64,000 nt of DNA from Rhodoferax lithotrophicus (GCF_019973615.1 NZ_AP024238.1:4609989-4673988), one strand, 5' to 3'. Shown: positions 26,773 through 36,009, counted from the stretch's first letter. The notes: a model not told the origin generated them from the sequence alone. A program made the numbers and translations.

Positions 26773-29145
26773 ATGACCATAGGCATCAAGTTTCACAGCG
26801 GCGAACGTTCCGGCATGACTTTCGAAGCCCTTTTTTACAAGCAGTTGCAGCATGTGACGGCCCGCATTCATGAAACCGTCAACATCGAGCAGATCATGCT
26901 GGAGGCCAGCCAAGACATCTGCAAACTCTTTAACTCTGACCGTTTGACTCTGTATGTGGTGAATGATGACCACACAGCCATTGTTTCGAAAGTTAAAACC
27001 GGCCTCAACAGCAGCCGTGATCTCAAGCTGCCCATCACCCCGCAAAGTATTGCCGGTTATGTGGCGTTCAGTCACAAGCTGCTTAATCTACCCGATGTAT
27101 ACGACGACGAAGCCCTGAAGAAGATCCACCCTTCGTTAACTTTCTTGAAAGAGGTAGACAAGCGCTCTGGCTATCGCACCAAACAAATGCTGGTCGCCCC
27201 CATCATGGATGGACCAATCTTGTACGGTGTACTTCAAGTCATCAACAACAAGAGTGACCAAACCTTTGGCGAGCTTGAAGTCGAGGGTGTATCACAACTC
27301 AGCAAAACACTTGCCACCGCCATACGGCATCGCATACATGAGGCTGAAGAGAGCGTACGACGCATGGTCACCAAGTATGATGGCCTGGTTTCAGACGGTG
27401 TCATGACAGCGGATGAACTACAAAAGTGTCTGCAAGAAGCTCGCACAGAAGGTTTTCCGGCAGAAAAAGTGCTGCTGACCCATTACAAAGTACGTCCGGC
27501 TCAAATTGGTGCTTCATTGGCCAAGTTTTTCGGTGTGCCATATGAGCCGTTCTCACCTGGACACATTCGTGCCGAGATGCTGCATGGGTCACTCAAGCGG
27601 GAGTTCATTGAAGAGCAGGGATGGGTGCCACTGGAAGAGTCTCCAGCGGGTCTCGTCATCATGTGCCTGGATCCTGAGGCCGTGCGTAGTTCACGCATCG
27701 TGCAACAGGTTTTCTCCAAAACCAGCAAATTTGTCTACCGTGTGACCACCCATGCTGAATTTCATGACACCCTGGGGCAAATATTTGGGGTACAGGCCAC
27801 GGGCGGTAGCATTGATGAAATGCTGGCCGACATGGATAGCTCGCCAATGGACGATGGCAGCAACGATGACTCGCTGGAGTCGGCAGCTGCAGATAACGAG
27901 CTGGTGAAATTTGTCAACAAAGTCATTATGGATGCTTACCACCAAGGAGCATCAGACATTCACATTGAGCCGATGCCGGGCAAACTCAAAACCGGTATCC
28001 GTTTCCGCATTGATGGCTCCTTGCAACCCTATATTGAAGTGCCGGCACATTTCCGTCAAGCCATGGTCACGCGCCTGAAAATCATGTGTGACCTGGATAT
28101 TTCCGAGCGCCGAAAACCACAAGACGGCAAAATCAAATTCAAAAAATACGGCCCTATTGACATCGAACTGCGGGTGGCCACCATTCCATCGGCAGGTGGA
28201 GTGGAAGATGTGGTGATGCGGATTCTGGCGGCGGGTGAACCAATCCCTCTTGATAAGCTTGGACTGACGCCGCACAACAAAGCCAGGGTGATCCAGACCA
28301 TTGAAAAACCCTACGGCTTGTTTTATGTGTGCGGTCCTACCGGTTCGGGCAAAACCACCACACTGCACAGCATTTTGAAGCACCTCAACACCCCGGACAC
28401 CAAAATATGGACCGCGGAAGATCCGGTGGAAATCACCCAAAAGGGCCTGCGCCAAGTGCAGATCAATAAAAAAGCCGGCATTGACTTTGCCCTCGTGATG
28501 CGGGCATTTTTGCGTGCTGACCCCGACATCATCATGGTGGGTGAGTCACGCGACCATGAAACGGTGGCCATGGGTGTTGAAGCTTCGCTAACAGGTCACT
28601 TGGTGTTTTCTACCTTACACACCAACTCAGCGCCTGAGTCCATCACCCGCTTACTGGACATGGGCATGGACCCCTTCAATTTTGCCGATGCCCTGCTGGG
28701 TATTCTGGCGCAACGTCTGGCCAAAAAATTGTGTGTATGCAAAGAGTCTTACGTACCAGATGCTGAAGAGCTCAAGCTGTTTGCCACAGAGTATGTGGAG
28801 GAACTGCGCCACTCAGCCAGCTGGAAGGCTGATTACCAGGGTGAAATGATCAAATTGCTGAGCCGTTGGAAACAGGAATTTTCCGAGGATGGAGTCATCA
28901 AGTTTTACCGCCATAAAGGGTGTGAAAAATGTGGCCAGACTGGCTACAAGGGTCGCGTTGGCCTGCATGAACTATTGATCGCCAACGACGGCATCAAAAA
29001 ACTTATCCAGGAGCGTGCACGGGTGGCTGAAATCTTTGCCGCTGCGGTCGAAGGCGGCATGCGTACCCTCAAAATGGACGGTATGGAAAAAGTCATGATG
29101 GGCTTGACTGACCTGAAAATGGTCAGATCCGTCTGTATCAAATAA
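26773..29145 (+). CDS. GAF-domain GspE/PilB-like secretion ATPase
   Basis: A 790-residue hexameric-type motor ATPase. Residues ~15-185 form a GAF domain (IEQIMLEASQDICKLF, LVAPIMDGPILYGVLQVINN), a domain known elsewhere to bind cAMP or cGMP. Then come a T2SSE N-domain and the motor: Walker A GPTGSGKTTTL, Asp box TAEDPVEI, Walker B ADPDIIMVGESRD and His box GHLVFSTLHTNSAPE. The zinc tetracysteine (CVC and CEKC) is also present. No pilin, secretin or inner-membrane platform gene is nearby. It follows the cyclase by two bases, so cAMP control through the GAF domain is an attractive inference. Confidence 0.9.
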   Translation: MTIGIKFHSGERSGMTFEALFYKQLQHVTARIHETVNIEQIMLEASQDICKLFNSDRLTLYVVNDDHTAIVSKVKTGLNSSRDLKLPITPQSIAGYVAFSHKLLNLPDVYDDEALKKIHPSLTFLKEVDKRSGYRTKQMLVAPIMDGPILYGVLQVINNKSDQTFGELEVEGVSQLSKTLATAIRHRIHEAEESVRRMVTKYDGLVSDGVMTADELQKCLQEARTEGFPAEKVLLTHYKVRPAQIGASLAKFFGVPYEPFSPGHIRAEMLHGSLKREFIEEQGWVPLEESPAGLVIMCLDPEAVRSSRIVQQVFSKTSKFVYRVTTHAEFHDTLGQIFGVQATGGSIDEMLADMDSSPMDDGSNDDSLESAAADNELVKFVNKVIMDAYHQGASDIHIEPMPGKLKTGIRFRIDGSLQPYIEVPAHFRQAMVTRLKIMCDLDISERRKPQDGKIKFKKYGPIDIELRVATIPSAGGVEDVVMRILAAGEPIPLDKLGLTPHNKARVIQTIEKPYGLFYVCGPTGSGKTTTLHSILKHLNTPDTKIWTAEDPVEITQKGLRQVQINKKAGIDFALVMRAFLRADPDIIMVGESRDHETVAMGVEASLTGHLVFSTLHTNSAPESITRLLDMGMDPFNFADALLGILAQRLAKKLCVCKESYVPDAEELKLFATEYVEELRHSASWKADYQGEMIKLLSRWKQEFSEDGVIKFYRHKGCEKCGQTGYKGRVGLHELLIANDGIKKLIQERARVAEIFAAAVEGGMRTLKMDGMEKVMMGLTDLKMVRSVCIK

Positions 29146-29149
29146 GCCT

Positions 29150-30004
29150 ATGACCTGCACGCCCTTTTGTTTATGTCTCCAACGCCGTGGTTTCCTTCAA
29201 ACCTCCGGCATCTTGCTGCTTGCGCCAACCGCTGGTCTGGCGCAAACCACTTCACGCGAAGGCGTGAATGTGGGGGGCAATTCAATCTTCACACAACTGG
29301 TCTCGGCGGACACCATTGAACAATCTGCGGCACAGCAGTATGCGCAAATGTTGCAGCAAGCTGCCAGCAAGAACGCACTGGGTGGCCCAGACCATCCACA
29401 GGTTCGGCGACTGCGCGCAATCGCCAAAAAAATCATTCCGCATGCTTTGGCATGGAACCCGCGTGCCAGAAATTGGCATTGGGAAGTGAACTTGATTGGC
29501 AGCAAACAAATCAATGCATTTTGTATGCCCGGGGGAAAAATTGCTTTTTACTCAGGCATTTTGGAGCAACTCAAACTGACCGACGATGAAGTGGCGACTG
29601 TCATGGGACATGAGATCGCCCATGCGCTGCGTGAACATGCCCGTGAGCGTATGGGCAAAAATGCGGCAACCGGCATCGGTGCCAACTTGCTCAGCAGCGT
29701 ACTGGGGTTGGGTCAGCTGGGGCAAACCGTGACCAGTTACGGAACGCAGTTGCTGACCTTGCAATTCAGTCGTAGTGATGAGTCCGAGGCCGATCTGGTA
29801 GGAATGGAACTGGCCGCCCGTGCCGGGTTTGACCCGCGTGCCGGGGTGAGCTTGTGGCAAAAAATGGCCGCAGCCAACAAAGGTGCTCCGCCACAGTGGT
29901 TGTCCACCCACCCCTCTGGCAACACCCGGATTGCGGACATTCAGGCCAATTTACCCAAAGTGTTGCCTTTGTACCAGCGTGCAGGTGTTGAGCCGCTCCG
30001 GTGA
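29150..30004 (+). CDS. M48-family metalloprotease with Tat-like signal
   Basis: A 284-residue exported zinc protease. The N terminus has QRRGFLQTSGILLLAP, a twin-arginine-like signal. The zinc site is GHEIAHALREHARER near residue 154, with the third ligand in ESEADLVGMELAARAG. It belongs to the BepA/LoiP-like M48 group that works on outer-membrane proteins in the periplasm. It starts four bases after the ATPase gene, so it is probably the last gene of the block, perhaps serving its envelope target; that link is inference. Confidence 0.88.
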   Translation: MTCTPFCLCLQRRGFLQTSGILLLAPTAGLAQTTSREGVNVGGNSIFTQLVSADTIEQSAAQQYAQMLQQAASKNALGGPDHPQVRRLRAIAKKIIPHALAWNPRARNWHWEVNLIGSKQINAFCMPGGKIAFYSGILEQLKLTDDEVATVMGHEIAHALREHARERMGKNAATGIGANLLSSVLGLGQLGQTVTSYGTQLLTLQFSRSDESEADLVGMELAARAGFDPRAGVSLWQKMAAANKGAPPQWLSTHPSGNTRIADIQANLPKVLPLYQRAGVEPLR

Positions 30005-30031
30005 CAGGCCATCACATTGGTGTTGGCTGCA

Positions 30032-30973
30032 TTACTCGGTTTCCCGCTTCTTCCATTCCAAGGCGCGCTCATACAAGGCGTTACGTGGCTCGCCAGTGAT
30101 GTCTGCAGCCAGCTTCACCGCTGTTTTGAGTGGTAGCTCGGCCAACAACAATTGCAACACCCGGGTATCTGCCCCGTCAGACGGGGTGACCAGTGCAGGG
30201 TGCAAGACCAGTGCAAACTCACCCCGCAAGCGGTTGGCATCCTCAGCCAGCCAGCCCGGTAAATCCTGCGCTGCCAAGGTAGCAATCTCTTCAAACTGTT
30301 TGGTCAGCTCTCGCCCCACCGTGAGTTGGCGTGGTCCTAATGCAGACAGCGCGTCAGCCAACGCCTCCATGCGGTGTGGTGCCTCCAGCAGCACCACCGC
30401 GCGGGGCTCCTGACTCAGGGCGGTCACCGCCACCCGGCGCTCGGTGGTTTTGCTGGATAAAAAGCCAATAAACACAAATTCACCATGCTGATGGGCATCC
30501 GGTGCAATACCAGCGGCACTCAACACCGTGATGACACTGCTGGCCCCTGGCAATGGCACCACAGGCAGTCGGGCTTGGCGCACCTCCAGCACCAGCCGCG
30601 CGCCGGGGTCACTGATGGCCGGTGTACCCGCATCACTCACATAAGCGACACGTGCACCCTGCTGCAAGCGCTCAATCACAGTTTGTGCAGCCTGCATTTC
30701 ATTGTGTTGGTGAACCGCTAACAACTGTGCAGGAGCCTTGTCAATGCCATAGGCACGTAACATAGCCTGGGTATGCCGGGTGTCTTCACAGGCCACCACA
30801 TCCGCCAATTGCAGCACATGCAGTGCCCGCAGGCTGATGTCGGCCAGATTGCCAATGGGAGTAGCCACCACAAACAGGGTGCCCGGCCGATAATTCTGGC
30901 TACCCGCCGCATCAGAAGCGGCACGCAGCGCCGTGGCATAAGTGGCGGCAACCGACAAGACAGGGTGTGACAT
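30032..30973 (-). CDS. rsmI: 16S rRNA 2'-O-ribose C1402 methyltransferase
   Basis: A 313-residue SAM-dependent methyltransferase of the tetrapyrrole-methylase fold: LFVVATPIGNLADISLRAL, EDTRHTQAML, YVSDAGTPAISDPG, PLPGASSVITVLSAAG and IGFLSSK, all as in RsmI. It modifies C1402 in the decoding centre. I chose the ATG at 30973; a TTG at 30976 is in frame. Its start is two bases away from the divergent yraN start, so the two leaders run inside each other's coding sequence. Confidence 0.95.
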   Translation of the reverse strand: MSHPVLSVAATYATALRAASDAAGSQNYRPGTLFVVATPIGNLADISLRALHVLQLADVVACEDTRHTQAMLRAYGIDKAPAQLLAVHQHNEMQAAQTVIERLQQGARVAYVSDAGTPAISDPGARLVLEVRQARLPVVPLPGASSVITVLSAAGIAPDAHQHGEFVFIGFLSSKTTERRVAVTALSQEPRAVVLLEAPHRMEALADALSALGPRQLTVGRELTKQFEEIATLAAQDLPGWLAEDANRLRGEFALVLHPALVTPSDGADTRVLQLLLAELPLKTAVKLAADITGEPRNALYERALEWKKRETE

Positions 30974-30975
30974 CA

Positions 30976-31368
30976 ATGTTTATTCCTCAAGCAAAAAAGC
31001 AGGCCAACCAGCCCACCACCAAACAGGTGGGCGACGCAGCAGAAGACGCAGCGTTGGCACACCTGCAACACGCAGGTCTACGCTTACTTGTGCGCAATTA
31101 TCGAACCCCCGGGCGAGGCGGTGGCGAAATTGACCTGATCATGCGTACGCCGGATGGCACCTGTGTGTTTGTCGAAGTGCGCCAGCGCAAAACAGCCAGC
31201 CATGGTGGTGCCGCCGCCAGTGTGGGTGCGCTCAAACAGCGACGCATCGTGTTGGCCGCACGCCACTACCTGATGCGTTTGAGCAGCCTTCCACCCTGCC
31301 GTTTTGATGTGGTTACGGTGGAATTTGGCACGATCACCTGGTTGAAGGCTGCATTTGAGGCAAGCTAA
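30976..31368 (+). CDS. yraN: YraN/UPF0102 family nuclease-fold protein
   Basis: A 130-residue protein of the UPF0102 family, which has an endonuclease-like fold and no settled function. Motifs: DAAEDAALAHLQ, NYRTPGRGGGEIDLI, VFVEVRQRK and RRIVLAARHYL. The ATG at 30976 is preferred; a GTG at 30967 would overlap the rsmI start. Its place between rsmI and diaA is conserved in proteobacteria. Confidence 0.92.
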   Translation: MFIPQAKKQANQPTTKQVGDAAEDAALAHLQHAGLRLLVRNYRTPGRGGGEIDLIMRTPDGTCVFVEVRQRKTASHGGAAASVGALKQRRIVLAARHYLMRLSSLPPCRFDVVTVEFGTITWLKAAFEAS

Positions 31369-31455
31369 AGCAGCTTGGGACAAAAACCATGCGCTTTTGA
31401 GGCCACATCCCGCACTTAAGCATGGGTTCAGCTTGTCGCGGGTATCATCACGGCC

Positions 31456-32055
31456 ATGCTGGAACAACGAATTCAACAACATTTCATCGACAGTGCCGAC
31501 CTCAAATACCATGCGGCGCCCTTGCTGAGCAAACCTATTGCCGATGCGGTACAGGCCTTGCTGGCCTGCGTCACCAGTGGCGGCAAAGTGCTGAGCTGCG
31601 GTAATGGCGGCTCGGCCGCCGATGCGCAACACTTTTCAGCCGAATTTGTCGGTCGTTTTGAGCGTGAACGCCCTGAACTGGCAGCCATTGCCCTGACCAC
31701 CGACAGTTCGATCCTGACGGCCATTGCCAATGATTACGACTTCAACGTGGTGTTCTCGCGTCAGGTGCGTGCACTGGGGCAACCCGGTGACGTGCTGCTG
31801 GCCATTTCCACCAGCGGCAATTCGGCCAATGTGCTGGCCGCCATTGAAGCCGCCCACGAGCGTGACATGGTGGTGATTGGACTGAGTGGCCGTGGTGGCG
31901 GCAAAATGAACCAGGCACTGCGTGACACCGATGTCCATATTTCGGTGCCCCATGACCGTACTGCCCGAGTGCAGGAAGTGCATTTGCTCACGCTGCACTG
32001 CTTGTGTGACGCGGTAGATGCATTGTTACTAGGCGATCAGGAAACTTCACTATGA
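31456..32055 (+). CDS. diaA: SIS-domain protein, DiaA/GmhA family
   Basis: A 199-residue sugar-isomerase-fold protein: GGKVLSCGNGGSAADAQHFS, LAISTSGNSANVLAA, VIGLSGRGGGKM and HDRTARVQEVHLL. In E. coli DiaA stimulates DnaA assembly at the origin; the related GmhA is sedoheptulose-7-phosphate isomerase. The neighbours yraN and the BON lipoprotein match the diaA locus, which favours DiaA. The stop overlaps the start of the next gene as ATGA. Confidence 0.88.
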   Translation: MLEQRIQQHFIDSADLKYHAAPLLSKPIADAVQALLACVTSGGKVLSCGNGGSAADAQHFSAEFVGRFERERPELAAIALTTDSSILTAIANDYDFNVVFSRQVRALGQPGDVLLAISTSGNSANVLAAIEAAHERDMVVIGLSGRGGGKMNQALRDTDVHISVPHDRTARVQEVHLLTLHCLCDAVDALLLGDQETSL

Positions 32056-32717
32056 CCCCAACCTCCCTTCATTTCAGTCCCCAACGGCTATTGACCACCT
32101 TGACGCTGGCCATCACATTGGGCAGCAGTCTGACCGCCTGTTTCCCTGTGGTGATGGGTGGGGCCATGTTGGGTGGCGGACTGGTAGCCACCGACCGGCG
32201 TACCTCGGGCACCCAACTGGAAGACGAAGGTATTGAGCTGCGTGCGGCCAGCCGTGTTCGCGAAAATCTGGGGGATCGGGTACATGTCAATGTCAACAGC
32301 TACAACCGGCGCGTGTTGCTATCGGGTGAAGTTCCCAGCGAGCAAGACAAACAGTTGGTAGAGCAAGTGGTCTCACGTGTTGAGAATGTGCAACTGGTGG
32401 TCAACGAGCTGGCGGTATTGGGCAACGCCACCTTGACACAGCGATCCTCCGACACGTTGGTCACCGGCAAGGTCAAAGCTGGTTTAGTGGATGCGAAAGA
32501 CCTGTTTTCCAACTCGTTCAAGGTGATCACCGAGCGGGGTATCGTTTACCTGATGGGCCGCGTGACCCAGCGTGAAGCAGACCGCGCCACCGACATTACC
32601 CGCACAACAAGTGGTGTGCAAAAGGTCGTGCGGGTGTTTGAAATCATTTCCGAGGACGAGTTGCGCAACATGCTGCCCCAACCTGCTCCCGAAGCCAAAG
32701 CGACACCGGTCAAGTAG
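32052..32717 (+). CDS. dolP: BON-domain outer-membrane lipoprotein
   Basis: A 221-residue lipoprotein of the DolP/YraP type, which supports outer-membrane integrity. A lipoprotein signal ends in SSLTAC with the acylated Cys near residue 30. Two BON domains follow (VHVNVNSYNRRVLLSGEVPS and ITERGIVYLMGRVTQREAD). Coupled to diaA by a four-base overlap, the standard order. Confidence 0.93.
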   Translation: MTPTSLHFSPQRLLTTLTLAITLGSSLTACFPVVMGGAMLGGGLVATDRRTSGTQLEDEGIELRAASRVRENLGDRVHVNVNSYNRRVLLSGEVPSEQDKQLVEQVVSRVENVQLVVNELAVLGNATLTQRSSDTLVTGKVKAGLVDAKDLFSNSFKVITERGIVYLMGRVTQREADRATDITRTTSGVQKVVRVFEIISEDELRNMLPQPAPEAKATPVK

Positions 32718-32849
32718 TCGCTATCTCCCAAAAGCTCACCTTGCCCCGTTCAGCTAGAGCGGCCAGGGTTTAACCCGGAACACCACAGAACCAGCTTTGC
32801 CGGTCTGCCGGTGTGGCCCCCTTGAGGGGAGGGTGCGGCACAGGTGGTT

Positions 32850-33767
32850 CTACTTCAAGCGTTTGATCAGGCTGGAAGTGTCCCAACGGCGGCCGCCCAT
32901 TTGCTGGATATCGGCATAAAACTGGTCGATCAGAGCCGTCGCGGGCAAGCGGGCACCATTGCGCTTGGCTTCATCCAGCACCAGCCCCAGGTCTTTGCGC
33001 ATCCAGTCCACAGCAAAGCCAAAATCAAACTTGCCATCCACCATGGTTTTACCGCGGTTGTCCATTTGCCAGCTTTGCGCCGCACCCTTGCCAATCACAT
33101 CCAGCACCAGGGGCATGTCCAGCCCGGCCTTGTCGCCAAAGGCAATCGCCTCGGCCAAACCCTGCACCAGACCGGCAATACAAATCTGGTTGACCATTTT
33201 GGCCAGTTGTCCGGCCCCGCTGTCGCCCAGGTAGGTAAACGCTTTGGAAAATGCCATAGCCACCGGTTTGGCCACCTCAAATGCGGCCAGATCCCCGCCA
33301 CACATCACCGTCAGTGCACCGTTTTGGGCACCTGCCTGACCACCAGAGACGGGTGCGTCGACAAAATTCAGGCCGCGAGCCTTGGCTAAGGCATACAGTT
33401 CACGCGCCACATTGGCCGATGCCGTGGTGTGGTCTACCAATACCGCCCCAGGTGCCATACCGGCAAAAGCGCCGTCCTCACCCAACACCACGCTGCGCAA
33501 ATCGTCATCATTGCCGACGCAGCAAAACACCAGCTCCGCACCTTGCACAGCCAGACGGGGTGTGGCGGCATGATTTAAAGTGTCATTTTGGCCTGTAGTT
33601 CCCGTATATTCTGCACACCAAGCTATTGATTTTGAAGCAGTCCGGTTGTAGACCGTGACTTGGTGCCCGGCACGTGCCAGGTGCCCAGCCATGGGGTAAC
33701 CCATCACCCCCAAGCCCAAAAAGGCGACGCGGCGGGATGGGGTGGAGTCGTAGGTACGAGTGTTCAT
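32850..33767 (-). CDS. 3-hydroxyisobutyrate dehydrogenase-family oxidoreductase
   Basis: A 305-residue beta-hydroxyacid dehydrogenase: NAD(P) site FLGLGVMGYPMAGHL, substrate motif DAPVSGGQAGAQNG, and catalytic Lys in KMVNQICIAG. Members act on 3-hydroxyisobutyrate, tartronate semialdehyde or similar acids; the substrate is open. Residues ~42-64 (SKSIAWCAEYTGTTGQNDTL) are encoded by a copy of the dispersed repeat. That stretch lies just after the first Rossmann beta-alpha-beta unit, so the fold could tolerate it. A single gene, convergent with dolP and upstream of pilU on the same strand. Confidence 0.87.
   Translation of the reverse strand: MNTRTYDSTPSRRVAFLGLGVMGYPMAGHLARAGHQVTVYNRTASKSIAWCAEYTGTTGQNDTLNHAATPRLAVQGAELVFCCVGNDDDLRSVVLGEDGAFAGMAPGAVLVDHTTASANVARELYALAKARGLNFVDAPVSGGQAGAQNGALTVMCGGDLAAFEVAKPVAMAFSKAFTYLGDSGAGQLAKMVNQICIAGLVQGLAEAIAFGDKAGLDMPLVLDVIGKGAAQSWQMDNRGKTMVDGKFDFGFAVDWMRKDLGLVLDEAKRNGARLPATALIDQFYADIQQMGGRRWDTSSLIKRLK
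33572..33640 (-). repeat. Dispersed ~55-bp repeat, copy 2 (inside dehydrogenase gene)
   Basis: Read on the minus strand it gives AAATCAATAGCTTGGTGTGC, AGAATATACGGGAACTACAGG and CCAAAATGA, a clear member of the family. It shares the AGAATATACGGG middle with the intergenic copy at 58848-58911. The reading frame of the host gene stays open through it. Confidence 0.75.
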
Positions 33768-33784
33768 GAGTTGGGTCGTATTTG

Positions 33785-33818
33785 AAAAAAGGGGGGGTGA
33801 TGACCTTCAGGTCATCAC
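33785..33818 (-). terminator. Terminator of pilTU
   Basis: On the minus strand GTGATGACC pairs with GGTCATCAC around a TGAA loop (33797-33818), followed by C-rich sequence and TTTTTT. The stem includes the pilU stop codon. Confidence 0.7.
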
Positions 33819-34951
33819 ACGATGGTCAGGTTTTCGGTACCAGCGGCCAGATCCTGGCGTTTGCTGCGCTGGCTGTTGAGCTTGATTTGCAGGCGTAAAT
33901 CGTTCACGGAGTCGGCGTTGCGCAGGGCATCTTCATAGGTGATCAGGTTGGCCTCATAGGCATCAAACAGCGCCTGGTCAAAGGTCTGCATGCCCATGTT
34001 GCGGCTTTTTTTCATGACTTCCTTGATTTCAGCCACTTCACCCTTGAAGATCAGATCTGAAATCAGGGGTGAGTTGAGCATGATTTCAACCATCGCCACC
34101 CGCCCTTTGCCATCCTGTTTCGGCAGCAACCGTTGCGACACCAGCGCCCGCAAGTTCAGCGACAAATCCATCAACAATTGCGCCCGGCGCTCTTCGGGAA
34201 AGAAGTTGATGATACGGTCCAGCGCCTGATTGGCACTGTTGGCATGTAACGTGGCCAGACACATGTGGCCGGTCTCGGCAAAAGACACGGCATGCTCCAT
34301 GGTTTCGCGGTCACGAATCTCGCCCATCAAAATCACATCGGGGGCCTGGCGCAAGGTGTTTTTCAGTGCTGCGCCCCAGCTGTCGGTGTCAATACCCACT
34401 TCGCGCTGGGTAACGACGCAATTTTTGTGGGCGTGGACAAATTCAATCGGGTCTTCAATGGTGATGATGTGACCAAAGGTGGACTCATTACGCCAGTCCA
34501 CCAAGGCAGCCAAAGAAGTCGACTTGCCCGAACCGGTGGCCCCCACCATGATGCACAACCCGCGTTTGCTGTTCACCACCTCTTTCAGCACGGGCGGCAA
34601 TTTCAAGCCGTCAATGGTCGGCAACGTGCTTGGAATGGTTCGCAGCACCATGCCCACTTTGCTCTGTTGCATGAAGGCATTCACACGAAAACGCCCCAGA
34701 CCAGGGGGAGCAATGGCAAAGTTGCATTCCTTGGTGCGCTCGAATTCGGCCACCTGCTTGTCGTTCATGATCGAGCGGGCCAGGGCGATGGTGTGGGTAC
34801 TGTTGAGCGGCTGGGGCGACACTTTGGTCACCTTGCCATCCACCTTGATGGCGGGCGGGAACTCTGCGGTGATGAACAGGTCGCTGCCGCCGCGCCCAAG
34901 CATCAGCTTGAGCAGGTCGGTGATAAAAGTCGTGGCTTGATCGCGTTCCAT
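33815..34951 (-). CDS. pilU: Type IV pilus retraction ATPase PilU
   Basis: A 378-residue PilT-like motor that helps retract type IV pili. Walker A is VGATGSGKSTSLAALVDW, the Asp box TIEDPIEFVH, Walker B APDVILMGEIRDRETM and the His box GHMCLATLHANSANQ. The C terminus is longer than PilT's and ends SKRQDLAAGTENLTIV, typical of PilU. It lies 14 bases downstream of pilT, in the usual order. Confidence 0.94.
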   Translation of the reverse strand: MERDQATTFITDLLKLMLGRGGSDLFITAEFPPAIKVDGKVTKVSPQPLNSTHTIALARSIMNDKQVAEFERTKECNFAIAPPGLGRFRVNAFMQQSKVGMVLRTIPSTLPTIDGLKLPPVLKEVVNSKRGLCIMVGATGSGKSTSLAALVDWRNESTFGHIITIEDPIEFVHAHKNCVVTQREVGIDTDSWGAALKNTLRQAPDVILMGEIRDRETMEHAVSFAETGHMCLATLHANSANQALDRIINFFPEERRAQLLMDLSLNLRALVSQRLLPKQDGKGRVAMVEIMLNSPLISDLIFKGEVAEIKEVMKKSRNMGMQTFDQALFDAYEANLITYEDALRNADSVNDLRLQIKLNSQRSKRQDLAAGTENLTIV

Positions 34952-34965
34952 GAAAACCTTTGAAT

Positions 34966-36009
34966 TTAACCCGGGAAGTTGTCAGGAATTTTGGCTTTGG
35001 AGCGTGCTTCGGCCGGACTGATGATGTTGCGCCGCACCAGGTCGGTCAGGTTCTGATCCAGCGTCTGCATACCCACGCTGTTGCCGGTCTGGATGCTGGA
35101 ATACATCTGCGCCACCTTGGCTTCGCGGATCAGGTTGCGGATGGCACTGGTGCCCAGCATGATCTCGTGCGCCGCCACCCGGCCCTGACCGTCTCTGGTT
35201 TTACACAGGGTTTGTGAAATCACCGCCTGCAGCGACTCCGAGAGCATGGCGCGCACCATCTCTTTTTCTTCCGCCGGAAACACGTCAATGATCCGGTCAA
35301 TCGTCTTGGCCGCGCTGCTGGTGTGCAAGGTGCCAAACACCAGGTGACCGGTTTCCGCAGCCGTCATGGCCAGGCGGATGGTTTCCAGGTCACGCATTTC
35401 ACCGACCAGAATGCAGTCCGGGTCTTCGCGCAAGGCTGAGCGCAAAGCGGCGGCGAAACTCTGGGTGTGTGGCCCAACCTCACGCTGGTTAACCAGGCAT
35501 TTTTTGGACTCGTGGACAAATTCAATCGGGTCTTCCACCGTCAGAATGTGGCCAAACTCGGTCTCATTGAGGTAGTTCACCATGGCCGCCAGGGTGGTGG
35601 ACTTGCCCGAGCCAGTGGGGCCGGTCACCAGCACCAGACCACGCGGTTTCAGGGCCAGCTCGCCAAAAATCTTCGGGCAGTTGAGTTGCTCCAGCGTCAA
35701 AATCTTGCTGGGAATCGTTCGGAACACCGCGCCAGCGCCGCGCTGCTGGTTGAACGCATTCACCCGGAAACGCGCCAGCCCGTCAATCTCGAACGAAAAG
35801 TCAATCTCCAGAAACTCTTCAAAATGCTTGCGCTGAGAGTCGTTCATGATGTCATACACCATGGCATGCACCTGTTTGTGGTCCAGTGGCTCCACGTTGA
35901 TGCGCCGCACGTCACCGTGCACCCGGATCATCGGCGGCAACCCGGCGGAGAGGTGCAAGTCGGATGCTTTGTTTTTCACGCTGAAGGCCAGCAGCTGGGT
36001 GATATCCAC
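34966..36009 (-). CDS. pilT: Type IV pilus retraction ATPase PilT
   Basis: A 347-residue hexameric motor for twitching motility: starts MDITQLLAFSVKNKASDLHL, Walker A TGPTGSGKSTTLAAMV, Walker B DPDCILVGEMRDLETI, His box GHLVFGTLHTSSAAK and the AIRNLIREAK motif near the C terminus. I chose the GTG at 36009, preceded by AAGGGGA; this gives exactly the family length. Upstream sequence in frame to 36366 lies across the divergent yggS gene and is not coding. Confidence 0.95.
   Translation of the reverse strand: MDITQLLAFSVKNKASDLHLSAGLPPMIRVHGDVRRINVEPLDHKQVHAMVYDIMNDSQRKHFEEFLEIDFSFEIDGLARFRVNAFNQQRGAGAVFRTIPSKILTLEQLNCPKIFGELALKPRGLVLVTGPTGSGKSTTLAAMVNYLNETEFGHILTVEDPIEFVHESKKCLVNQREVGPHTQSFAAALRSALREDPDCILVGEMRDLETIRLAMTAAETGHLVFGTLHTSSAAKTIDRIIDVFPAEEKEMVRAMLSESLQAVISQTLCKTRDGQGRVAAHEIMLGTSAIRNLIREAKVAQMYSSIQTGNSVGMQTLDQNLTDLVRRNIISPAEARSKAKIPDNFPG

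Noticed and set aside
32790..32850. CCCCTTGAGGGG strings before the dehydrogenase gene as a terminator or mobile element.
   Set aside because: The stem is short, has no T-run and similar strings are common in GC-rich genomes of this group.
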